This document shows, in pieces, positions 50,632 to 63,994 of a stretch of DNA of 64,000 bases. Under the pieces are notes generated by a model. It made no database searches, was not told where the DNA came from, and worked only from the letters and a program-made list of their open reading frames with translations. A program made the position numbers and the translations under genes. Source of the DNA: Ooceraea biroi (Eukaryota > Arthropoda > Insecta > Hymenoptera > Formicidae); NCBI RefSeq assembly GCF_003672135.1, contig NC_039510.1, positions 11,718,001 to 11,782,000 on the forward strand, in the 5' to 3' direction. Numbering within the stretch: the first letter of the stretch is position 1; each line of letters begins with the position of its first letter.

Positions 50632-53600
50632 ATGAGCTGGCAGGATTACGTTGATAAGCAGCTGCTCGCATCTAGGTGTGTTACCAAAGCGGCGATCGCC
50701 GGACATGATGGCAACGTGTGGGCAAAATCCGAGGGCTTCGAAGTGAGTAGCACTCTAAAACGGCTATCAAGAAAACGGGAGAGAGCGAGAACGAACGAAA
50801 GAAAGAAAGAGAGCGAGAGAACGAGCGAGCGAGCGAGCGAGTGAGCGAGTGATAGTCCAAAGAGCGATAATCTGGGGAGAAAGACGGTGGGGGGGGGGGC
50901 GGATAATGCAGAGGGAGATCGGGCACGGCCGGTAGATGCGGTAGCCGCCCCCTCGATAAAAGGGAAAGTGCGCGGTGCGAGGAGCCCTCCGCTCGCGTAT
51001 ACGTGAAACGCGCTTTGTCGGTGCAACGGAGAGGAGCGCACGAGAAAGAGAGAGAACGGAAGAGCGAAAGAAGGAAGGAGAGAGGACAGATGCTCCGGTG
51101 TGAGATCGTTCGCGCGGCCCGTTCGAGTTCGTTCGATTCGAGCCTCGAACCGGTTCGCGGAGCGAGCGGATAACGAGCCGCGCGCGGCGTGCACGTCATC
51201 CCGGCTGCTTTCTAACCCCGAAATATTGTGCCACGTAGCGTAAATCGGCTGCCGGCCGGCGGGTTGATTGGATGCTCGTCGATCGCTCGCCCGTCTCGCC
51301 CCGCTCGCTTCTCGCGGCACGATGCGTTATCGTTGTCACCGTACACCTACAACGTTGTCATTTGCCGCTGCTTTGCTCGTCAGTGATGATCTCGAACTCC
51401 TGTAGATATTCCGACAAAGAGTTCGCGGGAAATGATGAATTGTTGTCGTCATCGTCATCGTCGTCATTCGAAGGCGGCGGACATGTTTTCGCTCCGCCGG
51501 CAGCTCTTTCTCATTCTCCGGAGGTTTCTCGAGGTGTCACGAAGAATCGATCGAGTCGCGTGACGTGCACGCGAGTGCCCTCGTTGGCGAACCGTTCGTC
51601 GTCTGAGCCAACGATGATGATTACGATGACGATGATGAGAGCGATCTTAATACATGTGGCATGAATAGCGTGCTCGCTCGCCGACTGAAGAATCGATCAT
51701 GTATCGTGCGCCTCGAGAAGGGTGTGGCGTAAACGACGACGGCAATTCGTCGAACGGCGACGGCGGCTCGTGAAAAACATCCGCTCCGCTTTCGAGCAGC
51801 ATGTCGGAAAATTCGTTCGATTTCGCGGCTTTGCTCTCCGCGGGTGTGCGTGTTGCACGACCGCGGGGAAAGTGAATCTTATGACGACTGGGTCGCATTC
51901 CCGCATTCGTCGAGGAAGATCCGAGGATCGCTCTCTCGCGCGTCCGTCGCGCCAAATTTGGAGTTCCCGAAAATTCACGCACTTCGTGTTCGTGCGAGCG
52001 ATGCAACGGCTTTTCGGCGGCGGCGGCGATGATGGTGACGCTTAATATGGCCGCCTTCTATCAGCGCGCCGGGCACGTTGCGCTGCCGCCTCGCGACGTG
52101 GAAATGGTGGTCCATTGTTCGCGATCATGACGATTCTCAATAGCCGGCGTGCGATCGCGTCGTGTATCGACGAGAGATCCGACGCAAACGAGCGTAGAAC
52201 GATCCGCGAGCGCGCCAGGCGAACGATGAATCGAATTTTTAGGTTAGCCTAACGACAGTCACGTAGGCGCGAGAGTGGAGGGTGTGGGATGGTTCTTGCA
52301 ATCGCTAATGTGCGTTGGATGTGCTCATAAAAAGGGTGTTTCATCCTCGATTAGCTGGAAAAGTTTCCCGATCTTATCGACGTCGCTATCTCTGCAGCTC
52401 AAAGTTGTTTATTATTTCTTCAAATTGCTTATACCTCGAATCGAAGTTTCAGTCGAGCGTCTTGATCGGAGTTGACTGATTGGTTCGTTTTTTATGTTGT
52501 TTGCGTTAAAATTGGATAGATATTTAGTCCGTTGTTTAATTAACAGTAACATTTATCGTTGAAACTTGAAGGATTATCGAGAGTACCGTGCCGAGTGCAA
52601 ATTTTGACAGAGGAAGAATCGTTTTGCATATTTTATGCTAACTGCATAATTGTTGAATTATCCGCACGTAAAATCTTTAATGGTTAACCTCCAAGGTCCA
52701 TTGTGACTTTAAACTTGTCACACGTACGTTTCATCTTACATCATCATTTTATACGTTTCTAAGAATTGCTTTTAGCAACGTAAAAAGCAAACCTTATGTA
52801 ATAAATATTTATTAATATTCATGTTCTCTTAATTTGTTGGACGACTAAAATTAACATTTCTTTGTCAAAGAAAAAAATTTAATTTCTAGAACGAATTGCA
52901 GCATAGAACTGGATGGCCCGGAAGTTCTTAGAGGCGAAATTCCTTTTAAGTTTTTAATAGCGTGATTCTGAGAGTGTTTTTAATTTTAGAGACTGAATGA
53001 CGATTTTTAATGTTTCGAATGTACCGTATTTTGAATTTGTTAACTTTTAGGATCTGATTATTAATTTCTCAATTTTGTATATTATATCGAGATGAATTTC
53101 ATTGTGAATCATTATTTGCATGAAAACATGCGTGGTATTTTTTCTTCCTATGCAGTCACGTATTTATAGAACTCTCATCATCATCATCCTCCATTTTAAG
53201 TGGACGTAAATCAGCACGATAATCGTTAGCCAAGTAATATTTATCAAGAAAGACCAAAGTTCTTCTTATATATTTTGATGCAAATTCGGTAATCGCGAAG
53301 TAATTTCGCGTATTTTCATAAGGCTGATGTCGTCGGTAAATACCGGAAATGTGACATTACGGAAGGTTGTTTGAATCTGATGTGGCCTTAAACGTGGTAA
53401 TTATCGCGCATGGAAGGCTCATTCGGGCTTCAAGTTCGTGACTTTGCACGTCGTGCAATCTTCGGTAACATGCATTTCCGGATACCGTGTCGTGTTCTTG
53501 CTGTTGCCTGCACAATAGTTGATTCTTGGAAAAGAAAAAGAAAATTGTTCGTGATCTCTTCGGATCGCGGTGAAAGCTGCAATCGTGATTGGCGCGCCAT

Positions 53601-56600
53601 CCGCAGGTGCACTTTTGAACCTCAGCGCGAATTCCGTCGGTAAACCTGTCAGCGAGGTGATCATCCCTATTTGCAAGACTTCTCGCAAGTTGACAAATCA
53701 AAACCGGTTCGTACTCGGATTTCGGTCCTATAAATGTGCAAAAAACGATTTCCCCGTGTGCTCCTGCGACAGTCCAAACAATGTCGGAGTCGGCGGCGAA
53801 CTGCTAAATGCAAACAGAATTTCAATATCGCAGACAGGATTGAAGAAGCCGGTGAAATTCTTTCATCACTGTAACTTGAAAAATAAAATTAAAACTAAAT
53901 AAGAGAAAGAATCCTGTTTTCCAATTTCAGATTGTTAATGAGACATTGTGATCTGCACATTGTGAAGTACAAAACTCTCGACAAAACTTAATCATGATCG
54001 TGGAAATTAAAAATTGTAAACATCGTTCTCTTCTTCTCAGAGCAATTTTATCAGTTTCAAATGACAGACACTGGATCGCAGAAAATTGTGCTCTTCATTT
54101 CTTTCTTTCTTTCTTTCTTTACAAAAAATGTTTGAAACGTTAATATTAATTGAAACTCAATGTAAATCATTTTACTTGTCTAATGAAGCAAGCTCAGGAA
54201 TTGCTTAAGTTTCTGTTGACTCCAATTGTAACATAGGAATCCTATTTTAAGAACACTTCAGGTAGTAACTAAATTAGGTTAGGGACAGGCTGAAGGGAGC
54301 GGTGAAGAACTGTTCGAAGCTATCGAACAGTTATTAACAGCCTTTTGCCAAAACTCTGTAAACGGTTACAGGAATGGCTCGAATCCAGGAACGATTGGCA
54401 GGCGGATTAGATTAGGATAGGTTAGGAGTAGTTACGCATGATTGCTTCAAGTCATCGCTAAACGAGAGACCGAGAGATAAAGGTCGCCAGCTGCAGCGTG
54501 GCCTCGGCGCGCACACGCTTTCCGGTCGCCAATGCCAAAATGGCGACGCCGGCCGGCCGGCCGGTCGGTCTGACGGTTGGTCGGCCAGCAACCTCGCAGT
54601 GCCGTGTCGCGAATAACGAGACCGTGGGGTGTATGGCATCGTGAGCACCGATTGCACATGCCGATTCGGGACAAGGCCTCCACCGAGATCGGATAAATTA
54701 GCGCTCCTTATAAGACGGAAATGTCACGACGCCGTAAGTAACGTCGTTACTTTACTTCGAGAGAAAAGTCAGCTGCCAACGATCCGATTTTGTACCTTGT
54801 GATCGAACGATGCCTTGGGCTCGATTTCTTGAACACCAAATTTAATTTTGCGTGCTTTGAGACTGACAGAACTTTTCTTATGAGAAAAGAAAGAGAGAGA
54901 GAGAGAGAAGTTTTAGGATGAAGCAGTTTGGAGTCTTCTCATTTTGATATCTTTATTCGTTTATATTTAATTTATAGATATTAATTTGTACAATTTGCAG
55001 GCAGTATTTTTATATTCACTGTTTGCATTGTTTTATTAATAATAATGAACACAGTTGCAGTAATTTGCATTTCTTGAGAATAATAATGATTAAGAATAAT
55101 GGTTGTCTCGCTGTTGCTGGAAGCTTCCTACAAAGTTGCAGACTCGACTTGATTAGCTTCATGCTAATTATTGCAATTAATTTTCTCAGCCGAGAGAGGA
55201 TCATGCTGATGAAGGAGTATTCGGACAATCCAGCTTATAAAACCAAGCCAGATCAAGACTGAAGGCCTTAATTCTTTGGCTACAATTTTTCACAAGTTCT
55301 TTTCACAATTTTTCAATTTGTGATGGCCTGTTGAAATTTATCCATACCAGACAGCGTAAAATGACGTAATATATCATACATTAGCAGCCAGAAATCTTAA
55401 GACGACCTTCATGATCTGTTCTTATATTAAGATCGTCTTAAATATGATCTTAAGATACTTGTCAGCCAATCAGAAAGCTGTATTAGTATCCAAAAGGGTA
55501 TTACTTAAGATTATCTTGTTAAATACCGTCCTTAATCTCATTTATGAGTATTTAATTATCTGTAGCCTGCTTATAAACTATTGTTCGTGATCTCGTCATT
55601 TGCTCAAGACTTAATTTGCTTTATTGGGGAAATTCTCGGTCCTAGCCGGACGTACACGTAGCCAAAGGGTTAAACGAAGATGAAACATCAGCTTCGACGA
55701 AGTGATTCATCACTCTCAGGGCCGCACTGCGCCGGAAGGTGGCCCCCGCGTCACTCATCTCGGGGTCCTATCGTGACTCATGCTTGACTTAATATTCTCA
55801 CCGTCAAATCGATACGTAAGGTACACTATTCCCGGCCTGATAGGAATATCTCTCGAATCTGACCGGAATCATTAAATATAAGTAGTACAATCGTGCCGTG
55901 GAATTCTGTTTGGCAGCGCCTTCGCTGCACCAGAAGCGGATATCACTTCCCGCCAACGCGACGAGATAAGATAGCTGGTTATACTTTATCTGGTGTTGTT
56001 GATTGAGAGCCAAGCTTTTGTTTTTCGTTATCAGTTATAACAACTCGCGGAAGACAAAATCACTCGACTCCGGAACGTCACGCGAATAAAGTGTGCATTT
56101 AACGTTGAGGAACGATGAAATATGCATCAGAAAGAAGTATAAGTTAGGTTCATATTAATTCGCTTAAATCGCGATTACTTTAAAAATATAAAAATTAATG
56201 AAAAAGAGCTATTTCGAAGCGTTTCGTTCTTTTACACGAGCTTTTTGCCTCCTAAGCTCACCGATAACTAAACGTACAGTTGGCGACCGGAGCGCGCACA
56301 TTAAGATGATGAATCCTCGTAAGGGTAACGCATGGTGACCTTCTTTCTATGACACCATGAGCGAGAAGTGCGAAAAATTTTATTTAAACTCACGAAAGAT
56401 TTATTAAATCTTCAATCCTTGGTATCTAAACCTTGGTATCTGCGCGCGGTATCCTGAATCGCTCATGTGTCATCCACGAATTCCAGGATTTGAAATTCAT
56501 CGTTTTTCAATCAAAGCTCTTACCAGTTATCTTAATTACCGAACATTCTTTTCAGATGTGTTTTCAGATTATATATTGTATCAAGGTCTTATGAAAGTAA

Positions 56601-59600
56601 ATATTTCGTCATCTCGCTTGAAGAACAAAACATTTTCTCTTGCTTCTCGAAAATATCGAGTTCTGCATCCTTCACCAACAGGATCGGATCTTATCGTAAA
56701 TTTCCGCCTGTTTCGCAGGCGTTCGCGCTTTACGTTCGAGTTAGAACATATTTGATGCGTTTCGGCGGAAATAGCGAGCAAGAGAGAAAGAAAGAGAGAA
56801 GAGAAGGAGAGCTGAGCGTGCACGCGCGTGCAGAACCGTGAGAAAGAAGGCGTCGCTGACGGCAGTCGGCCGTACAAAGACGCCGTAATCGGGTGCGCTT
56901 ATAGTTCAAGGTTGCCTTAGATCATCCCGGATTAACTGCAACGCGCGCGAACGCGCGTCGACATTTAGGCGCATCGATCCGCTATCGGGGACGTTCTCTG
57001 TCCGCGTCTTTGCTCTACGAAGAATGTAACTTTAGATCCATCTTTCTATCGGCTAGGCTTCCCTCACGCTTTGCGCCCTGCAAAAAGATCCATGCTGCTA
57101 CTCGATGGGATCAAGGGCTCGATCATCATCCAGCTGGATGTAGGACGACCGCTATATTAGGCAAGCTATCACTACAGCATGAGATCGATGCTAGCGTGAA
57201 TTATGGCTCTTATCGTTGATTATCTCTCTCTCCAATGTCGGTCGTTCCGTTAGGCACGAAAGGGTTAAGAGCAATTGACTTTGAGACATTTGGCTTTGAA
57301 ATCTGAGCTCTCGGGTCTGTCGCGCTTGTCGTTTGGTGTTTTCAGCCAATTCACAACACGTTGGCAGGTTTCTAATGAGTTGTTTATCGTATTTGTTCGT
57401 CGTGTATGAACTAATGTAAATTATTTTAAAGGATATGAAATATTGTCTTATTGTGGTGGCAAGCTCCTCTTTTCTTCCTCAATAACGGAGATTTCAGGAT
57501 TTTTTTCTAATAATTTTGAGAAAGATTATTGTGCAACAAAACTTTTCAATATTAATTATCTTGACAATGCAATCGCGAAAAAAGTAATGCTGAAATACAA
57601 AGTCCATAACTTCAAATACACTCTGTTTCTCAACTTTCATATTTTGTGAAAAATGGAATTAGCTATTTTAGTTTCACATCGGTGTGAATCACCTTATTCT
57701 CGAGTTGCTTAGTTCAAGAGTTTAGAGTTTGTTATAAAACTAAAAAACCTTGTAAAATCTTAAGTTGTGAATCTTATAATTTTAGTTTTGTATATCAATG
57801 ATAACTGAAAATAAGATACACGCTGGTACAAGAGCAATTGTACTTTAGCTACAGTTGATTTAACTAATTGCATAAAATTTATAAACTATAGATTCACGAT
57901 AAAGTGCAAAAGATCTAAAATCTATTTAACTTGATATTATGCGTCCTGGCACAAATTAGATAAAATAGATGCACGTGGATTTCGCGGAATTCATTTAATA
58001 TACTTTCCGATGTATCACTCAGGCAGTACCACGAAAAGCTCGCTCAACTTTGAACTTTTCACGGAAATATATATTTGACAGAAAATATTGCCCCGGGGTG
58101 GCACTTCTCGTAGCTGCTCGACGAGCAGTTCCACTCTTATGAAATTTCAAACAGGAATGGTCTGCGCAATCGATATTCCATCGTCCGAAACGAAAGTTTA
58201 ATCCTTCGGGTGAAATTAAGAAATATCTATTTGAAATATCAAATCGCAGTGTGATGATTGCAATTATTATATTATTTGTATTATTTTACTGTTACGCGTT
58301 AATTAGATTCGAAATTGTATGGCACAGTGAAAATATCGGACGAAAGTCTCACCGATGAAAAATATATGGCAGGATGTGGATAACGAAATGTCATTTTTTC
58401 TGATCGATTTTAGTATATTGGAGTTTTAAGTTCAAGGCAAGACTTAACGACGTATTTAATCTCTAAAGGTAACATTTAAATTTGTGTCGAGGTAAAATCA
58501 CGAATGATAGATTTGATTCAGCGTTGAATCATAGATGAAGCATTTTCCAGAGCACAATCTGCTGATTATCTCTGTATGTATACTTATTTATGTATCTACG
58601 TTTTGGAAAAATATTTGCGAGAATAAAATAGATAAAATGTAGCGTATCTAAACGATGGCTCATGTACAATCTCATATTCAGCGCGAATGATGTTTGCGCG
58701 AATGACGGTTGCGAAATCTGGTGCTTGCTCTCGCGTAATCAAGATTCAATAACGCATTCAGTGATGTAATAACAGATAATGTCGTAGGCATGTCGCGCGT
58801 GCTTTACCAATCAGTGACGCATAAATTGTGCTGTGTAGATTCTTCTCTCGCATACTCTCATTCTTTCTTTCTCATGCAATCTCCTCTAATTTTTATATTT
58901 TTTCTCCGAAGCAATTTACAATAAAAGAAGAGATTTAAAAAACATTAACATTTTTTAGTATATTTATATCATTTACATCATTATATCTATGAAAATTTGT
59001 AATGCAGATTATTTAATTTAACTTTAGGCAAGTAATATAAATTTTAGTTTATATCAGCTCGTATAATGTCTTTAAATATAACACAGTTTGTTCATTAATT
59101 CAAAAGAAATTGCGGATAATTGTTCCGGATACTAATTACTAACAAATCAAATACTCATCAAATACTAATTGATTTCGGAAAATAACAAATCTATGTAACA
59201 AATATTTCATATCTAAATTATAAGAGAAATCTTCATTTAATAAAATTAAATATAATGAATGTGCGAATAAAAATTGAAGTAGAAGACAATAATTTCATAA
59301 TAATTGGCCTTCCGATGAGGAAAGCTTCCTCATTTTCCGTGATTTTATATCGCGAAACGTCAGCTTAAGCGATTATCACACATTCACTTCGCATACTGAT
59401 AAGAGGCTTTTCTCTGTTTTCAGGTAAGTAAAGAAGAGCTCGCGAAATTAGTGCAGAGCTTCGAGGAGCAGGACATCCTGACGTCGTCGGGCGTTACCTT
59501 AGCCGGCAACAGGTACATCTACCTGTCGGGCACGGATCGTGTGATAAGGGCAAAATTCGGCAAAGTTGGTGTCCACTGCATGAAGACGACGCAGGCCGTA

Positions 59601-59693
59601 GTTGTCTCCTTATATGAAGACCCCATACAGCCACAACAAGCCGCATCTGTCGTTGAAAAACTGGGCGAGTACCTCGTGTCCTGCGGCTATTAG
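50632..59693 (+). CDS. chic: Profilin
   Basis: Two coding exons (50632-50742 and 59424-59693) join in frame to 126 residues, the exact length usual for insect profilins. Profilin binds actin monomers, proline-rich ligands of formins and Ena/VASP, and phosphoinositides, and so feeds actin assembly at membranes. The N-terminal MSWQDYVDKQLLASRCVTKA block and the C-terminal EDPIQPQQAASVVEKLGEYL block are near-identical to other insect profilins; the actin-contact text RAKFGKVGVHCMKTTQA is intact. The intron is 8681 bases with a GTGAGT donor. Exon 2 opens with GTAAGT, so the acceptor is fused to a donor-like word (separate entry). The gene symbol follows the Drosophila orthologue chickadee. Confidence 0.97.
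50778..50850. repeat. GA/GAAC/GAGC-rich low-complexity tract
   Basis: Degenerate tetranucleotide-like purine repeats (GAAA, GAGC, GAGT) starting 36 bases after the profilin exon 1 donor. Antisense to this tract lie long serine/leucine/arginine-rich frames that I treat as artefacts. Confidence 0.8.
54097..54120. repeat. (TTTC)n tetranucleotide repeat
   Basis: About six uninterrupted TTTC units in the profilin intron. Confidence 0.85.
55397..55441. repeat. Short inverted repeat, possible decayed MITE
   Basis: TTAAGACGACCTT (55397-55409) faces its complement with one mismatch at 55429-55441. A further ATCTTAAGAT word follows at 55447-55456, with ACTTAAGATTATCTT at 55503-55517. Repeated CTTAAGAT words over 120 bases suggest a decayed inverted-repeat element, but ends and target duplication are not clear. 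Confidence 0.4.
59419..59432 (+). other. Fused acceptor/donor at profilin exon 2 start (recursive-splice-like)
   Basis: TTTTCAG is followed directly by GTAAGTAAA. The same base is the end of a good 3' splice site and the start of a perfect 5' splice-site word. The GTAAGT codes for Val-Ser, which aligns with Val-Thr in other insect profilins. A branch-like CTGAT lies at 59397-59401. Confidence 0.75.
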
Positions 59694-62600
59694 GTCAGTA
59701 TGAGCTCTTCTGACACAATTGCGACCACAGAGTTGGAAGTTTTGCTATGGAAAGTAATAATAACAATGGTCCGAGATGATAACGTGAAGTTTCTTAGCAG
59801 TAATAAGACGCCTCCGATGAGGAGTGTTTTGGAAAATGTTATTTAAAAATAAGTAGTTTAAGCTCGACGAGATTTCCGTTTTACGAAGGCAGCAACGGGA
59901 TAGGTCGCTGTTTAATCTTCATCAAATTCGCTTTCGAGAAAATCCACCTACAGACGCAAGTTCCTAATTTTGCGTTAAATTTTGATTAACTACGGAACGA
60001 TCAATTGAAAATACAAATTTAAACAGCTATAAAATGTTATGAATATATTGTTAGTAAATTAAAACTTTGTTATCGTGGATAATAATTGTTATTTGATATT
60101 TAAATACAGAATGAATACACATACATTTTTCGTACATGCATTTTACTTGACAAATTTTAATATTCATAAAGATTTAATTTCGCGTAGTGATGGATACCTG
60201 GTATAATTTACTTCCTACAATGTAATATCAGTTCAATTAACATAATTTATAGCAATTTTGCAAATAATTTGCAGTGTAATTCGAAACATGCAGAGCATTC
60301 AGATGCTTAAAAGCTCTAGAAATTTCACCTTTTTCATTGTACTGAAAATTTCAAGACACAAGCGAAGTCTCGTCAGCCTGCCTCGTTAGCATCTACCTGA
60401 TGCCTTTTCTTAAACTAGACTACAAAATAGCAACGGTGTATTGCCTTGGAGCTTACACGGTATGACCATTGTGACTGCCATCGTCGTTCCGCGTGCGAAA
60501 TCGAGTGTAGCGGTAATGCCGCAGTCGCGGTGCCGTGAGACGCCGGATTAACACGGCGTTTATTCACGAACTCCCCTCGCTCGGCCGCTTCGATTTAACC
60601 AACACGTTTCCCTCCCACGTCTCCACGCTCCTCCGCTCGTCGTTATGCGCTTATCATTATCGGCTTGTCACTCAATACCCGTCCCGTGAACACTCGTGGC
60701 GAGAGAGGAACACACACGCTCCTATTGTGCGCTCCAGTGCGTTTTCGCGCGGCCGTCATGCCGCTTCTGCGACTGAGAAAAAAACATTTTCTCTTCATCG
60801 GGTCGTTGCCTCGAGCCACTCTATGGATCTGCGTTTCTGTAATTCGCTGTAAATCGCGATCAATAGCAGTCCGAGATGCAAATGATGCGAACACTTGTTG
60901 ACAGGCTCGGCAAGAATAAATCTAACTTTGCGAGATTAGAGATGAGAATTTGTTTGAGTTTGAAAGTACAAGATTAAATTCTTAGGTGTTCTCTTAGAAG
61001 AAAAAGATAATTTTAGATTTTTCTATAAGCTTTGGTATTATATATTTCGAGATATTGTAGATGGAAGAGAAATAATATTGATTCTACTCGCCGGTATTAT
61101 TTTGAATATTATTTTATAAAGTATCAAGAGATAAAGCTTAATGTAATCTACTGTTAACTGAGCTATGTTTGAAGTGTCTTACGAAACTTCGATAGCATTA
61201 TCTGTCGAACGCGATATGCATATTTAGTTAAATGAGTCTCTCTCTTTGTCAGCGAATTAAAATACATCCGTAACGAAATGTCCTGACTCATCAGATCCGA
61301 TAAGCCAGTAAATTTGTTGCAACTATGCGTTTTTCCAAATTCAAGGAAGTTATATAATACTTTCTTAATGACCTGTTAAGATTCTCGGAATATCAGGATT
61401 ATAAGAATTTAGCGAAGCCTGCGGATCATAATGCATTTATAGCATACACAATTATGATATTCAATACAACTTAATATATTACATACACACATATATTCTT
61501 ATATATATTGTCTATATAATAAATATAATACATATATAAATGTTGTAACCGGGAACGCTTAGTTCTGGCAGTCTGTAGAACTGAAAAATATGATACGGCA
61601 CGTCGTAAAGTCGGCCTTATCCGGTTATTTCTCACGACGAACATGGATTCAACATATTTCTGTGATTGCACAAGCGAGCGCTTTGTCAGCGCAGATATTG
61701 CTGTTCTTGTACCTCGAACTTGCGTACAAGGCGGCTGCGTGCACATGTGCATTTGTACAGCAATCACGATTATGTACGTAAACCAGTATATCGTGTTTCG
61801 ACAAACGGGGATTGATTACGGAGCAGGAACGGGCGAAACCAGCGGCAACCCACTTACTTAATGGCACGATAGGATAATGTAGTATAATCGAATGATCTAA
61901 CGAGTCGTGAATGAGCATCCCGCACTAGGTCGTTCCGGAAGTCGTCCACTTCGTAAACAGTTTTCTCGTACGATGAAAATTTCATAAAGTATCACTTTTA
62001 TTCCGGAATCGAACAGCTTCCCATGCAACCATGCAGCTTTCAGCTTTCAACATTAAGCACCGAATGTGTTGTCTTGAAATCTAAAATTCGTAAGACCATG
62101 AGTTATTTTATGTGCATGCATTATAAGTTGTCTAATTATTAATGTGTATATTATTAAATGTTACTTTTGTAAGAAATCAAGATTTTATTTTTTCTCGATT
62201 GACGAGGCCAAGTCGGACGCGTTTCTTACACACAGATGTCATCGTCACTTCGAGATCAAACAGAAAGAATTATTTCAGTGACATACCGAGATCGATGCTC
62301 GGCTTTTCAGGCGACGCGACGCGACGCGTGACTCACGCGGATAATTCTTGGCGAGCGGTTTAGCTTGATATCAGTTTGCGACGATGACTAATCATACCGC
62401 ACTTGCGTATTCGCCTCTGTCGCGAGGTGGTGCACTGGGAAGAGGGGGAGTGAGAAACAGAATGATAAGCATTTTGCAGATAGCTGACGGAGGAAGAGAG
62501 ACGTCGCTTTTGTTCGCAAATAATTATTAAAATAAGCGCAACATGCATTCAGGATTGTCAGTGCCTCCCGATTTTAATACAACGTGCCGAAAACCCGAGT

Positions 62601-63940
62601 CACGGCCATCGTTATGAAATTTTGTGGTTGCATGATAGTGTAAATTAAGATATTCTGACGAGATTCAGATAAATTGGTGTAACAGAAACTTCTATATTTA
62701 ACTTTATTGTTAAAGGAAATATTAAAAATCTATGTTACGATAATAATAAAATTGAATATGCAAAATTTATTCAAAATGGCAATTGCAGTTATGTAATGAG
62801 GATGACACGTGAATATTTTAAGTACAGTACACCGATAACCACATGCCAGTAAGTTTTGATAATTGCGTAGAGGAGAAGGCAGGAATTTGTTCCATTGTGC
62901 GTTTTAACTCGACCGATTATGTATGTAAATTAGAGACTCTCATTGTTTAAAACTTTTTCTATTTCTTTCAAAGCCTAAACGTAACTCTGACACCAGTTTA
63001 CGTCCACCTTCTCCCCAAAAATAATCACACGTAGGAGATCAAGTAGATCTTGATCCTAATCCTAACGGCACTGCGCGATTACGTCCACAGCCGACTAATC
63101 TGCGCCCTAACCCTGCTTTCTGTTACAGTAACCTCTGGGACCCAACACAAATATCTAATATTAATAATAAACGATACGGTCGATTATTTTAATGAACAGC
63201 GAATGGAATGCGCCATGCCGCACGAGTCGCGCCGGAACTGCCGCAAGCCCTGCCGCGCGACCCACGATGAAGATGATGAAGATGATGAAGAAGAAGCAGC
63301 AGCAGCAACAACACAACACACAGCAACAACAGCAACAGCAAAAGAAACATCAATTGTCATTGCTACTCCAGTCATCATTCTCTCCCCTTCGACTTGTTTC
63401 TGATGCGATGTTGAGGGAACAGCAAGAAAGACATGCGCGGATCCGCGCCGAGTACACGCCACGCACATACGTAAACAACGACGCACCCTTTCCTTCCCTT
63501 CTTTTCCCCTCGGCCCTCCTCGCACACGCAAACAACCGCGTTCTTGTCCCCTGACTCTCCTCATCCTCCTCATCATCTTTCTTCTCTCCCTCCCCTTCCC
63601 TGACACGTACACGTACTTAAGCGTCTACGCGTGAATCCTCTCGTAGGCGCGTGTACTCGTGTCATGGCGTGACGCGCGTCGCACGAGCGTCGGAGAAGAA
63701 CGGGAAGCGCCGATGGAGATGTACCGATACTGATGTCGCCGCCACTCGATCTGCCCTCTGTCTTCCCAACCCCCGTGTCGCGCGACAACGCGAATCTCGA
63801 TCAGCTGTGACGCGCATCCAAGATCGCATCCGAGTGTCGTGGGGGGAGGGGGGACCGTCGCGACGCCATAGGCGGACGGCGGAAATCGACGCGACGCGAC
63901 GCGACGATCGACCGCCGAGTCTGTCGTTGTTGCAGATGTG
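59694..63940. other. Downstream region of profilin, no gene recognised
   Basis: The first several hundred bases are probably the profilin 3' untranslated region. A CpG-rich patch at 60470-60900 and another at 63000-63940 keep frames open on both strands. The glutamine/lysine-rich frame at 63192-63554 derives from a CAG/CAA and GAT/GAA repeat. I see no exon of a known family. Confidence 0.45.
63265..63345. repeat. GATGAA then CAG/CAA trinucleotide repeat tract
   Basis: Degenerate GATGAA units pass into CAG/CAA units. In one plus-strand frame this encodes a methionine/lysine then glutamine run. Such tracts occur both in transcription-factor coding exons and in insect promoters or untranslated regions, so coding status is open. 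Confidence 0.7.
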
Positions 63941-63946
63941 ACGCGT

Positions 63947-63994
63947 GTCACGTGATGACATCGGCGCGATCGTTAATATCCGACGTCACGTGAC
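63947..63994. promoter_or_regulatory. Paired CACGTG E-boxes in CpG-rich block at right edge
   Basis: Two CACGTG cores lie at 63949-63954 and 63987-63992, 38 bases apart. The second sits in the perfect palindrome GTCACGTGAC (63985-63994) and overlaps a CRE-like GACGTCA. The surrounding 300 bases are CpG-dense with a GACGC repeat (63890-63905). This looks like a promoter of a gene that would lie beyond the window. Confidence 0.45.

Larger units (their letters stand above)
50743..59423 (+). other. 8.7-kb intron of profilin
   Basis: The first 1.5 kb (about 50750-52250) is strongly CpG-rich with GA/GAGC repeats, a G-run near 50890, and frames open on both strands, so it probably belongs to the promoter or an enhancer. 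The rest is AT-rich. It contains a TTTC microsatellite, a 10-bp stem hairpin (54308-54332), degenerate inverted repeats near 55397-55441 and CpG patches near 54440-54720, 55620-56090 and 56760-57010. I found no coding exon of another gene. Alternative profilin first exons may lie in the CpG patches. Confidence 0.6.

Noticed and set aside
50646..51320. Minus-strand frames of 224 and 172 codons
   Set aside because: Antisense to profilin exon 1 and the purine repeats. The serine/leucine/arginine richness is what the repeat produces in reverse.
54361..54385. Possible tRNA T-arm-like word (GGCTCGAATCCAGG)
   Set aside because: No matching acceptor stem or anticodon arm upstream or downstream at the right distance.
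63192..63612. Glutamine/lysine-rich plus frame and serine/valine-rich minus frame
   Set aside because: Both derive from the same trinucleotide repeat tract. There is no conserved domain and no supporting splice structure.
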